From contig JBCCWS010000029.1 in assembly GCA_039193195.1 (NCBI GenBank), forward strand, positions 1-64,000: DNA of 64,000 nucleotides, given 5' to 3'. Of the stretch, positions 25,445-33,473 are shown in pieces. Made by a program: the position numbers and the translations under genes. Origin of the DNA: Pseudomonadota bacterium. GTDB taxonomy: Bacteria; Pseudomonadota; Gammaproteobacteria; Steroidobacterales; JBCBZW01. Numbering within the stretch: position 1 is the stretch's first letter; every line of letters begins with the position of its first letter. The notes under the pieces were generated by a model. That model had not been told where the DNA came from and searched no databases. It saw nothing but the letters and a program-made list of their open reading frames with translations.

Positions 25445-26659
25445 CTAATTCTCCTGCTCGGTCGGCTGGAACACGAGCTGCAGCTTCACGGACTCGCGCC
25501 GGCCCGCGACGCGCGCGACGGCCACGAGCTGCGCATCGACGCCAGCCTCGATGAGGTACGCGCGCAGGTCGTCCGCAAAGGTGGCGAAGCCTCTTGGGGC
25601 GACCTCGGGGGCAGCAATCACTAGCCCTGCACCGCAGCTTTGCACGAGTGCCCGGACCTGGTCTAGCGTCAGGCGGCTGCGACGGTCGAGGCCGGTGAAA
25701 TCGCCATCCGGGAGCAACTCGCCTGCATCGAGCACTAACTCGAGGGCATTGTTGCAGGCGCTGCGGTCCGCGCGGCCGTCACGAAAGATGGAGATCAGAT
25801 CCACCTGTATTGGCAGCTGCGCGGGGACACGCTGTCGCAGGGACTCGCGCACGGCGCTGAGCGTGGTGCTGTCCGCAGCCACCCCCGTGAGCGTGAGCGA
25901 AGCGCGCCCGTCCCGGTCCCGGCGAAGCTCCGCGTTGGCTATGTCGAGCAAGGCGATGGTGGAGACTGCCGCCGCCGCTGTCTGCTTCCATCGCGTGCTT
26001 GTGCGTGGCGTGAGCGACAGCTCCGTGCTAACGGCCTGCGCAGTGAAGCGGCGCTCCGCGTCGTGCACTAATGCCGTGGTAGTCTGCGCATCACCCACCT
26101 CTCCCACCAGGCGGAGTTCCGAACCATCGAACACGATCGACAGGCTACGCGGCAGTCCCGGCGCCGCCCCGGCGTTCAGCTCGCGCGAGGCCCGCGCCGA
26201 GGCGAGTTGACCAGGGGCCATGGCCACTACCAGATGATCGTGCACCCGGGTCACTGCGGCCAGTTCACCTACCGCCTCCCGGATCCGCGCCTGGTCGAGA
26301 TCACTGGGCGCGACGCCAAACAGCAGCACCTCGCGCCCAAGCACGTCGGCCTGCACCCAGGTGTTGGCCAGCTCTCGCAACAGCACGCGATCGACCTGCG
26401 CAGTCACGTCGCGCTCGATCACCGGTACTGCACGCAAGCTGCACCAGAGGCAGAACATCGCGAGCAGTCCGGCGCTCGCGAGCGCGATCGTGTTGCGCTC
26501 GAGCCGTTGCTGGTCATCCAGGTCGCCAGGCTTGCGTTCGAGGGCGCTGAGCAGGCGAGTATGCAGCCCCATTGCGGCGCGCATGGCCCGGTCCGCCCGC
26601 TGGCTCAAATGCGGTCGAATGCCCCGGGATATGGCGCGCAGGCGGCGCGATTCAGCCAT
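25445..26659 (-). CDS. BON-domain membrane protein
   Basis: A 404-residue protein with a basic, helical N-terminus (residues 1-55), one membrane helix (about 58-77, 'TIALASAGLLAMFCLWCSLR') and a large outer part. BON-like repeats are visible: 'QVDRVLLRELANTW', 'VLLFGVAPSDLDQARIREAV', 'VTRVHDHLVV', and later 'LTLTGVAADSTTLSAVRESL'. The C-terminal 140 residues resemble an OmpA/ArfA-like module without the clear peptidoglycan-binding signature. BON domains bind membranes or lipids in osmotic-shock proteins. The gene is divergent from the antiporter 40 bp away and upstream of the coiled-coil gene. Confidence 0.65.
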   Translation of the reverse strand: MAESRRLRAISRGIRPHLSQRADRAMRAAMGLHTRLLSALERKPGDLDDQQRLERNTIALASAGLLAMFCLWCSLRAVPVIERDVTAQVDRVLLRELANTWVQADVLGREVLLFGVAPSDLDQARIREAVGELAAVTRVHDHLVVAMAPGQLASARASRELNAGAAPGLPRSLSIVFDGSELRLVGEVGDAQTTTALVHDAERRFTAQAVSTELSLTPRTSTRWKQTAAAAVSTIALLDIANAELRRDRDGRASLTLTGVAADSTTLSAVRESLRQRVPAQLPIQVDLISIFRDGRADRSACNNALELVLDAGELLPDGDFTGLDRRSRLTLDQVRALVQSCGAGLVIAAPEVAPRGFATFADDLRAYLIEAGVDAQLVAVARVAGRRESVKLQLVFQPTEQEN

Positions 26660-26699
26660 CGGCGTCGCGCCGTGGTCTTGGAGGGGGGAGTGTCAGGCG

Positions 26700-28547
26700 A
26701 TGCATGACATCGGAACCTACATCGTTGCTGTGCTGACCCTGGCCGTGGCGGCCCAATGGGTGGCGTGGCGCATTAGAGTGCCCTCGATCATTCTGCTGGC
26801 GGTGGCGGGCTTGGTGGCCGGGCCCGTGACGCTCAGTCTAAACCCGCACGAGGTGTTTGGAGCGTCGTTACACCCGATAGTGGGTTTGTGTGTGGCGATC
26901 ATCCTGTTCGAAGGCGGGTTGCATCTACACATCGGCGACCTGCGGGTCGCCGGTCCGGGCGTGCGGCGCCTGGTGATCCGTGGAGTGCCGCTGAATTGGC
27001 TGTTCGGCACGCTGGCGGGGCACTACGTAGGCGGACTCTCCTGGCCTGTGGCCACCGTGTTCGGCGCCATCATGACCGTGACCGGGCCTACCGTGATCTT
27101 GCCCATGCTGCGCCAGGCGGGGCTAAATCGCCGCACCGCCTCGTATTTGAAGTGGGAGGGTATCGTCAACGATCCGGTGGGCGTGATGCTTGCCGTGCTC
27201 GCCTTGCAGCTGTTTACCCAAGACGGTCACGGTGGTGTGGGGGGCTTGGCGCTCGCGCTCGGTAGATCCGTGCTGGCCGGTGGTCTAGGCGTGGGCCTTG
27301 GCTACGCCGTAGGCAAAGTCTTCCGCGCGGGCGGCGTGCCCGAGTACCTCAAGGCGCCGATCATGCTCATGTCGGTCTTCGTGGTTTACCAAATTGGTAA
27401 CTGGTTGCACGAGGAAGCCGGGCTGTTCGGCGTGACTGCCCTTGGTGTCGTGCTCGGCAACATGGGGCTCGCCAGCATCGAAGACATGCGACGATTCAAG
27501 GAGTACATCGTCGTCATTCTGGTCGGAGTGGTGTTCATACTGCTGAGCGCCAACATCTCGCGCGAGACCTTGTTGGCGGTCGACTGGCGGGTGCTCGCTT
27601 TGGTGCTGACGATTATGTTCGTCACCAGACCGGCGGCAACCATGCTGGCGACGGCGGGGGCGGGAATGAAGCTCAGCGATCGCCTGTTCCTTTCCTGGAT
27701 CGCTCCCCGCGGAATCGTCGCCGCCGCTACTGCCGGCCTCATGGCTGCCAGCCTGCAGGCGGCGGGCTACGCAGGTGCTGAGTCCATGCTGGCGCTGGTG
27801 TTCGGCGTGATCTTCGCCACCGTCACCCTGCACGGTGCTACCGTCGGATGGCTGGCGCGTCGCTTAGGTTTGGTGTCGAAGGAGGTGGGTTCGCTGCTCA
27901 TTGTCGGCGCCTCACCGTGGAGTATCGAACTGGCGAGAAAGCTACAGGCGCTCGGCGTGCGGGTGGTGATGGCGGACGATTCCTGGCGCAGCCTGCAGCG
28001 TGCGCGTATGGCTGAGCTGCCGGTTTTTTTCGGTGAGATTCTGTCGGAGAATGCCGTCGACTCCGTGGAAATCGCGCATGTGAGTACGGTGCTGGCGGTC
28101 ACCCACAACGACATGTACAACGCGCTTGTGTGCACCGCGATGGCACCGGCGATCGGCCGCAACAACGTGTTCCAACTCGCCATGGATCGCGAGGAGGAGG
28201 ACCCGCGACACGTGGCGCGCCCCCTGCGTGGTCGTGTGGCCTTCGGCGCTGAGGTCGATTTCGATCGCCTGTGGCGTTTGCACGCGAGAGGATGGGAGTT
28301 TGGATCTTCGCGCCTGAGCAAAACGTACGACTACGAGGCCTTCCGCCGCGACCTACCTGAGGGTGGGTTGGAGCTGGTCGTGCGCAAGGCTCAGGGCACC
28401 TTGTCCGTGAGTGATGGCAAGCAGAGCACGCCCGGCGGTGAGGACGACGTCATCGTGTACCTGGCGCCCGCACGCGAGAAGGCCAAGCGGGGCGAGGCAC
28501 CGCGGGAGGAAACGTCGGCGCCGGCCACGGACGCGCCGAAGAACTAA
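26700..28547 (+). CDS. CPA-family cation/proton antiporter with TrkA-N domain
   Basis: A 615-residue protein from the ATG at 26700, where a membrane helix begins at once; longer upstream reading has no conserved content. About twelve membrane helices span residues 5-395, with typical antiporter segments 'FGAIMTVTGPTVILPMLRQA' and 'YLKWEGIVNDPVGVMLAVLA' (the ND motif used for ion binding). A TrkA-N/RCK nucleotide-binding domain follows from about residue 398 ('LLIVGASPWSIELARKL'), ending in a charged tail. It exchanges Na+ or K+ for H+ across the inner membrane and is probably gated by NAD(H). It is divergent from the BON-domain gene. Confidence 0.92.
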   Translation: MHDIGTYIVAVLTLAVAAQWVAWRIRVPSIILLAVAGLVAGPVTLSLNPHEVFGASLHPIVGLCVAIILFEGGLHLHIGDLRVAGPGVRRLVIRGVPLNWLFGTLAGHYVGGLSWPVATVFGAIMTVTGPTVILPMLRQAGLNRRTASYLKWEGIVNDPVGVMLAVLALQLFTQDGHGGVGGLALALGRSVLAGGLGVGLGYAVGKVFRAGGVPEYLKAPIMLMSVFVVYQIGNWLHEEAGLFGVTALGVVLGNMGLASIEDMRRFKEYIVVILVGVVFILLSANISRETLLAVDWRVLALVLTIMFVTRPAATMLATAGAGMKLSDRLFLSWIAPRGIVAAATAGLMAASLQAAGYAGAESMLALVFGVIFATVTLHGATVGWLARRLGLVSKEVGSLLIVGASPWSIELARKLQALGVRVVMADDSWRSLQRARMAELPVFFGEILSENAVDSVEIAHVSTVLAVTHNDMYNALVCTAMAPAIGRNNVFQLAMDREEEDPRHVARPLRGRVAFGAEVDFDRLWRLHARGWEFGSSRLSKTYDYEAFRRDLPEGGLELVVRKAQGTLSVSDGKQSTPGGEDDVIVYLAPAREKAKRGEAPREETSAPATDAPKN

Positions 28548-28567
28548 CCTAAGGGAAGCACTGATCG

Positions 28568-29218
28568 ATGTCATCCACAACACCTGAGCGCTTGTCTATC
28601 GAGGGCCCCGGCGGAGCGCTACAGGTCTTGGTGGAGCCGCCCGCCCCGTCCTCTGCGCAGACCGATGGTGTGGGCGTCACCGTGGTGTGTCACCCCCACC
28701 CGTTGCACGGGGGTACGATGGACAACAAAGTGACTTACACATTGGCACGCACGATGAATCTACTCGGGCGTGCCGCCGTGCGCTTCAACTTTCGCGGCGT
28801 AGGCGAGAGTGAGGGGATGCACGATGATGGGCACGGGGAACGGGAGGACGTGCTGGCCGTGGCCGGATGGGCGGCGGCGCGTTTTCCCGCACGCCCCCTA
28901 TGGCTGGCTGGCTTCTCCTTCGGCGCCTGTATGGCAGCAGCGGCTGCGGACGAGGTCGGGGCGGAGCGCCTAGCGTTGGTCGCACCCGCGGCGGATCGAT
29001 ACGGCATGGCGCAGGTTAGCGTCTCGGTACCGATCGTGCTCGCACAGGGCCTGGCTGACGATGTGGTCAGCCCGGAGGCTGCCCTGCAGTGGGCGCACCG
29101 CCAGCAAGGTGGGGTGACCGTATTGGAGTTCGAAGATGTGGGGCACTTCTTTCACGGTGCCCAAGTCTCGCTTCGAACCCGCTTGCTCGAAGCGCTCGGC
29201 GCGAAGGAGGCACCATGA
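28568..29218 (+). CDS. Alpha/beta hydrolase (dienelactone hydrolase-like)
   Basis: A 216-residue cytosolic protein. It begins 'RLSIEGPGGALQVLVEPP' and has 'VVCHPHPLHGGTMDNKV', 'RFNFRGVGESEG', the nucleophile elbow 'LAGFSFGACMAAAA' (Ser near residue 117) and the C-terminal His in 'DVGHFFHGA'. This pattern matches the small YfhR/COG2945-type hydrolases (about 210 residues) common in proteobacteria. The substrate is unknown. Its TGA overlaps the ATG of the terB-like gene (ATGA), so they are coupled. Confidence 0.88.
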   Translation: MSSTTPERLSIEGPGGALQVLVEPPAPSSAQTDGVGVTVVCHPHPLHGGTMDNKVTYTLARTMNLLGRAAVRFNFRGVGESEGMHDDGHGEREDVLAVAGWAAARFPARPLWLAGFSFGACMAAAAADEVGAERLALVAPAADRYGMAQVSVSVPIVLAQGLADDVVSPEAALQWAHRQQGGVTVLEFEDVGHFFHGAQVSLRTRLLEALGAKEAP

Positions 29219-29676
29219 TTCAAGCGCTGAAGGCACTGCTCGGTCTGGACCAGAGCACGCCCAGCGACAGCGTTCGCCTAAGCAGCGAGGATCTGCCCCT
29301 CGCGACCGCGACATTGCTAGTGGAGATGACCCGCGCCGATCATCAACAGACCGAGGGCGAACGGGCGACGGTGGAGCAGGCCCTGGTGAGCCACTTCTCT
29401 CTGGCCGCAGATGAAGCGCGCGCGCTCCTGGAGGAGGCTGAGCGAGAGACCGCCCGCGCGATTTCTCTCTACGACTATACGGCGGCGCTGAATCAGGCGC
29501 TGGATGATGAGCAGCGCGTGAAGGTGTTGGAACTGCTGTGGCGAGTCGCGCTTGCCGACGGTCACCTGGACAAGTACGAGGAGTACCTGGTGCGCAAGGT
29601 GGCCGACCTACTCTACGTTCCCCACGCCAGCTACATTCGCGCCAAGCTAGCCGTGGTGGACGCTCAGGACGAGTAG
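29215..29676 (+). CDS. TerB family tellurite-resistance/stress protein
   Basis: A 153-residue all-helical protein from the ATG at 29215. 'LPLATATLLVEMTRADHQQT' and 'KVLELLWRVALADGHLDKYE' are the two internal repeats of the TerB fold, each with the acidic motif (E.tRAD and ALADGhLd.yE) that binds metal ions. COG4103-type TerB proteins of this length are common in gammaproteobacteria. TerB domains act in stress and metal-linked signalling at the membrane. It is coupled to the upstream hydrolase by a 4-bp overlap and converges on the HU gene. Confidence 0.9.
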   Translation: MIQALKALLGLDQSTPSDSVRLSSEDLPLATATLLVEMTRADHQQTEGERATVEQALVSHFSLAADEARALLEEAERETARAISLYDYTAALNQALDDEQRVKVLELLWRVALADGHLDKYEEYLVRKVADLLYVPHASYIRAKLAVVDAQDE

Positions 29677-29695
29677 CCCCGTCCTGGAGCGTCGC

Positions 29696-29723
29696 GGGCG
29701 ACCGCTCATTGCGACGGTCGCCC
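29696..29723. terminator. Hairpin between convergent terB and HU genes
   Basis: GGGCGACCG (29696-29704) and CGGTCGCCC (29715-29723) form a perfect 9-bp GC stem with a 10-base loop between two converging genes. It has no U-run on either side, so it may be a bidirectional, imperfect terminator. Confidence 0.5.
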
Positions 29724-29731
29724 CAGTTGCC

Positions 29732-30082
29732 TCAGACCATGTCCTTCAGGGTCTTCAGCGCCTGAATCTTCACGGTTTTGCGGGCCGGCTTGGCCTTGAA
29801 CATCTGCTCTTCACCGGTGAAGGGGTTGATGCCCTTGCGTGCCTTGGTGGCCGGCTTGGTCTGAACCTTGATTTTCATCAGGCCGGGCATGGAGAAGATG
29901 CCGGGGCCGCGGCGGCCGAGGTTCTTCTTCATCAGGCCCTGCAGGCTCTCGAAGACTGCGTTGACGTCCTTGCGTGCCATGCCGGTTTCCTCGGCGATGT
30001 GCGCGAGGATCTCGCTCTTGGTGGGCGGCTTTGGCGCCGCTGCAGCAGCCTTGCGCGTAGTGGTCTTTTTCTTCGTTACCAT
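29732..30082 (-). CDS. HU-like DNA-binding protein
   Basis: A 116-residue basic protein. An N-terminal lysine/alanine tail (TKKKTTTRKAAAAAPKPP) precedes a HU/IHF fold: 'SEILAHIAEETGMARKDVNA', 'VFESLQGLMKKNL', 'FSMPGLMKIKVQTKPATKAR' and 'INPFTGEEQMFKAKPARKTV' match the dimerisation helices and the DNA-binding arm. HU proteins bend and compact DNA. The extended tail is typical of the longer HU-like variants in some gammaproteobacteria and may add non-specific DNA binding. The gene is monocistronic with the hairpin at its end. Confidence 0.92.
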   Translation of the reverse strand: MVTKKKTTTRKAAAAAPKPPTKSEILAHIAEETGMARKDVNAVFESLQGLMKKNLGRRGPGIFSMPGLMKIKVQTKPATKARKGINPFTGEEQMFKAKPARKTVKIQALKTLKDMV

Positions 30083-30221
30083 GGGTGGTTCCCCCTAAAG
30101 ACTCCCCGTGGGAGTGACGATTGAACTCACGCCGGCGCGCGTCTGCGAACGGCGTCGATATGTACTCGCCTTGACCCCTCGCCCTTCGGCATCGGAGTCG
30201 CTGGGCGAGGCAGCGATTCGC

Positions 30222-30731
30222 TCAGAACCTGAAGGTGCGTCGGAACTTCAAGTACTGCGAGGCAGACTCATTTTCCGGCGTCACGTCCAGTTCGATCATC
30301 AACGTCTCGGCGCTGCTGACGGGCAGCTCCGCGATGTAGTAAACGGCCTCTCCGCCCTCGTCGATTTCGCGGAAGGTCAGGTCCTTCCGCTGCGCCGAGA
30401 GGTTGGCTACGTTCGAGACCACCTCGGCCTTCACCGGTGTGTTCTGCCCATTCTCGTTCTTCTTCAGCACCGACACGTTCAACAGCACGCGGCGCTGGCC
30501 ACGGGTGATGCCGTAGCTGCGAGCCACTTCTGGCGTGAGCTGATCGGTGGTGAAGCTGTTGAAGTAGATGACGTAGTCACCCGTATCGAGGGATGAAACA
30601 TCAGCACCAAGGGCGGTGGCGGGGGCTTGGCGAGGTGCGGGGATGCGGGTGCCGTCGGCGGTGTCGCTGCAGCCGCTTGCCAGTGCAAGCAGGAGCGCAC
30701 TTGTCGTTGTGGCAACACCCCATCGCCTCAT
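30222..30731 (-). CDS. DUF4426 lipoprotein
   Basis: A 169-residue lipoprotein. 'LLLALASGC' is a lipobox with the acylated Cys at residue 21. The mature part has the DUF4426 pattern: 'GDYVIYFNSFTTDQLTPEVA', 'RSYGITRGQRRVLLNVSVLK' and 'AVYYIAELPVSSAETLMIEL'. Family members sit beside yggT and yggS in many gammaproteobacteria, as here. The function is unknown. Residue +2 is Ser, so the outer membrane is the likely site. Confidence 0.82.
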   Translation of the reverse strand: MRRWGVATTTSALLLALASGCSDTADGTRIPAPRQAPATALGADVSSLDTGDYVIYFNSFTTDQLTPEVARSYGITRGQRRVLLNVSVLKKNENGQNTPVKAEVVSNVANLSAQRKDLTFREIDEGGEAVYYIAELPVSSAETLMIELDVTPENESASQYLKFRRTFRF

Positions 30732-30951
30732 TCGGCGGTCTCCGGTCAGCGCAATTGGCCGTCACTATAGTGCAAGGTTACCTGCAAGTCATCGAAAAAC
30801 ACCTTTTTTTAAGGGTTTTTTGCATGCTCGATGCGCGAAATCGGAGAATTTCAGCAGGAATAGGCGTTTTTCGACCGCTAATCGGTGCGCGAACAGCGTC
30901 CGTCGTTCATCTCGCCTATCGGATTTGCTGGCAGGGTTAGAGACCGTTTCC
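30732..30951. other. Intergenic segment between yggT and the DUF4426 gene
   Basis: About 220 bp containing T-rich and A-rich runs (for example around 30790-30830) that stand out from the GC-rich surroundings and may include the promoter of the DUF4426 gene. No proC gene, commonly found in this neighbourhood, is present. Confidence 0.35.
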
Positions 30952-31497
30952 TCAGCCCAGAAGGCGGATCTGTTCGAGCTGAATCGTGATGGCCTGCAGC
31001 GCGATGATTGCCACCAGGGGGGACAGATCGATGCCTGCAACGAGGGGCAATACGGAGCGGATGGGGCGCAGAACGGGGTCTGCGATCTGCCCGAGCAGTC
31101 GCGCCGCAGGATGTGCCGCCATGCCAGGTGCCCAACTCAGCAGGGCGTTTACGATGAGTACCAGGACGAGGCATCGCAAGGTGGAGAGCACGGCCCCGAG
31201 TACAGCACCGAGGAGTACGCCCGAGACTGGCAACGGGATGCCGCGCAGGACCGTGTAGACCACTACCAGGGATACGGCCTCGATGACGATCACCGCAAGC
31301 ACGGTCGCGAGCTCCATCCCACCGACGTTTGGAATCACCTTCCTCAGGGGGGCGATTACAGGGTTGGTGACCCGATACACGAACTGAGAAAGGGGGTTGT
31401 GAAACTCTGCGCGCACGGCGTAAAGCAGGAAGCGCAGAATGAAGACCAGCGCGAGCAGGTCGAAGGCGGTGGTGATCAGAAAAACCAATGCGGCCAT
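30952..31497 (-). CDS. yggT: YggT family membrane protein
   Basis: A 181-residue inner-membrane protein with two tandem YggT repeats, each with the motif '(N/A)P(V/I/L)..P(L/I)R': 'NPVIAPLRKVIPNVGG' in the first and 'DPVLRPIRSVLPLVAG' in the second. Four or more membrane helices are predicted. YggT proteins are linked to osmotic stress and cell-division-related envelope functions. The gene follows yggS by about 80 bp on the same strand. Confidence 0.93.
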   Translation of the reverse strand: MAALVFLITTAFDLLALVFILRFLLYAVRAEFHNPLSQFVYRVTNPVIAPLRKVIPNVGGMELATVLAVIVIEAVSLVVVYTVLRGIPLPVSGVLLGAVLGAVLSTLRCLVLVLIVNALLSWAPGMAAHPAARLLGQIADPVLRPIRSVLPLVAGIDLSPLVAIIALQAITIQLEQIRLLG

Positions 31498-31577
31498 GCG
31501 GGCGAGTCTCCTCGTAAGCGCCGATGCAACGCTGGGCGGCGCCCAGCATAGCCGCGCCCCGGCGGTCGAACCAGTAC

Positions 31578-32270
31578 TCAGGTGGCGGGTCGAGGACCGA
31601 AGATCGCGGTGCCGATACGTACGTGCGTGGCGCCCTCGGCGATCGCCGCTTCCAAATCGCCGGACATGCCCGCCGAGAGCACGTCCAAGGCATGGCCAGC
31701 GTCATTCAATTGACGTTGCAGCCGGTGCAAGTGGCGAAAGTGCTCGCGCTGGCGTTCCTCGCTCGTCTCCGGAGGCGGCAGGGTCATCAAGCCGCGAAGG
31801 GCGAGTTGGGGCAGGCTGGCCACGTGTTCGGCGAGCGCTGGGAGGTGCTCGGGAGGTGCGCCGTTGCGGCCGTCCTGACCGGTGAAGTCCACCTGTAAAC
31901 ACACTTGCAAAGGAGGTCGGCCGTCGTGTGGCCGCTGGGCAGAGAGGCGGTCGGCGATCACCTGGCGATCTACCGAATGCACCCAGTCGAATCGCTCGGC
32001 CACGGCGGCGGTTTTGTTGCGCTGGAGGCGCCCGATGAAGTGCCAGCACAAGGGCAGATCCCCCAGGGCATCTAGCTTCTCTTCGGCTTCCTGCGCGTAG
32101 CTTTCAGCGATGTGTCGATGGCCGACCCTGGCTAGGGCGCGCACCGCCTCTGCCGGGTGTCGCTTAGCGACGGCAATTAGGGTGATGCCGGACGGATCGC
32201 GGCCGTAGCGCTCGGCGGCCCTGCGGATCCGCTCGAGAACCACATCAAGATTCGCTGTGACCTCGGTCAT
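31578..32270 (-). CDS. yggS: PLP homeostasis protein YggS
   Basis: A 230-residue protein of the PROSC/YggS family, fold type III PLP-binding. 'ITLIAVAKRHPAEAVRALAR' contains the PLP lysine. 'HIAESYAQEAEEKLDAL', 'WHFIGRLQRNK', 'LRGLMTLPPPE' and 'LSAGMSGDLEAAIAEGATHV' followed by 'RIGTAIFG' are all present, so the protein looks intact. It keeps free pyridoxal phosphate in balance. It is divergent from pilT, the usual arrangement in gammaproteobacteria. Confidence 0.96.
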   Translation of the reverse strand: MTEVTANLDVVLERIRRAAERYGRDPSGITLIAVAKRHPAEAVRALARVGHRHIAESYAQEAEEKLDALGDLPLCWHFIGRLQRNKTAAVAERFDWVHSVDRQVIADRLSAQRPHDGRPPLQVCLQVDFTGQDGRNGAPPEHLPALAEHVASLPQLALRGLMTLPPPETSEERQREHFRHLHRLQRQLNDAGHALDVLSAGMSGDLEAAIAEGATHVRIGTAIFGPRPAT

Positions 32271-32373
32271 GTTTGCCCCGCATTCCCTTGGCTATACTCC
32301 AACACCGCCCAATACGGCCCTGCTATGCTCCGGCGCAATGGCGCATCGCCGGCCGCGACCCCTGGATGACCCA

Positions 32374-33414
32374 ATGGCTGTAGACATCTCCCAGCTGCTG
32401 AACTTCGCCGTCAAGCACAATGCGTCCGATCTGCACCTCTCCGGCGGCATGCCGCCGATGATTCGGGTGGACGGGGACATGAAGCGCGTCAACATGCCGT
32501 CGCTCTCCCACAAGGAGGTGCACGCCATGGTGTACGACATCATGAATGACAAGCAGCGCAAGGACTACGAGGAGTTCTTCGAGACCGACTTTTCCTTCGA
32601 GCTGCCGGGCGTGGCGCGCTTTCGGGTGAACGCTTTCAACCAGAACCGCGGCTCAGGCGCCGTGTTCCGCAGCATTCCCTCGCGCATTCTGACCTTAGAG
32701 GATCTGGACGCGCCGCGGATCTTCCAAGAGGTGTCCATGTACCCGCGCGGCATCGTGCTGGTCACGGGGCCTACGGGCTCCGGTAAGTCGACCACCCTCG
32801 CTGCCATGGTCGACTTCATTAATGACTCCAAGCCCGACCACATCCTCACCATCGAAGATCCGATCGAGTTTGTGCACGAGAGTAAGCGCAGCCTGATCAA
32901 TCAGCGCGAGGTGCACCGAGACACGATGGGCTTTGCGGAAGCCTTGCGCTCTGCCCTGCGCGAGGACCCCGACGTGATCCTCGTCGGAGAGATGCGTGAT
33001 CTGGAGACCATCCGACTCGCGCTCACGGCCGCGGAGACCGGGCATCTGGTGTTCGGCACCCTGCACACTAGCTCGGCCGCTAAGACCATCGACCGCGTGG
33101 TCGACGTGTTCCCCGCAGCGGAGAAGGACATGGTGCGCTCGATGCTTTCCGAGTCGCTGCGAGCGGTGATCTCCCAGACGCTCTTGAAGAAGACCGGTGG
33201 GGGGCGCGTGGCTGCGCACGAGATTATGATCGGCACGCCCGCCATCCGTAACCTCATCCGCGAGGGCAAGATCGCGCAGATGTACTCGGCGATCCAGACC
33301 GGCCAGGGCATGGGCATGCAGACCCTCGACCAGTGCCTGCAAGACCTCGTGCAGCGAGGGGTGGTAAGCCGTGACGAAGCGCGCTTGAAGGCGGCACAGA
33401 AGGATCAGTTCTAA
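32374..33414 (+). CDS. pilT: Type IV pilus retraction ATPase PilT
   Basis: A 346-residue hexameric ATPase. The ATG at 32374 ('MAVDISQLLNFAVKHNASDL') is chosen to fit the family length of about 345. Walker A 'GPTGSGKSTT' is near residue 132, the Asp box is 'TIEDPIEFVH', Walker B is 'DVILVGEMRDLETI' and the His box is 'TGHLVFGTLHTSSA'. 'AIRNLIREGKIAQMYSAIQT' is the C-terminal motif needed for retraction in P. aeruginosa PilT. It powers pilus disassembly in twitching. It heads a tandem with pilU and a third paralogue. Confidence 0.97.
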   Translation: MAVDISQLLNFAVKHNASDLHLSGGMPPMIRVDGDMKRVNMPSLSHKEVHAMVYDIMNDKQRKDYEEFFETDFSFELPGVARFRVNAFNQNRGSGAVFRSIPSRILTLEDLDAPRIFQEVSMYPRGIVLVTGPTGSGKSTTLAAMVDFINDSKPDHILTIEDPIEFVHESKRSLINQREVHRDTMGFAEALRSALREDPDVILVGEMRDLETIRLALTAAETGHLVFGTLHTSSAAKTIDRVVDVFPAAEKDMVRSMLSESLRAVISQTLLKKTGGGRVAAHEIMIGTPAIRNLIREGKIAQMYSAIQTGQGMGMQTLDQCLQDLVQRGVVSRDEARLKAAQKDQF

Positions 33415-33473
33415 CACCTAGGCGAGACGCTCGGCAGCTTGTCGGGATGACGCCTTTCGGGGAGTGATCAGAG

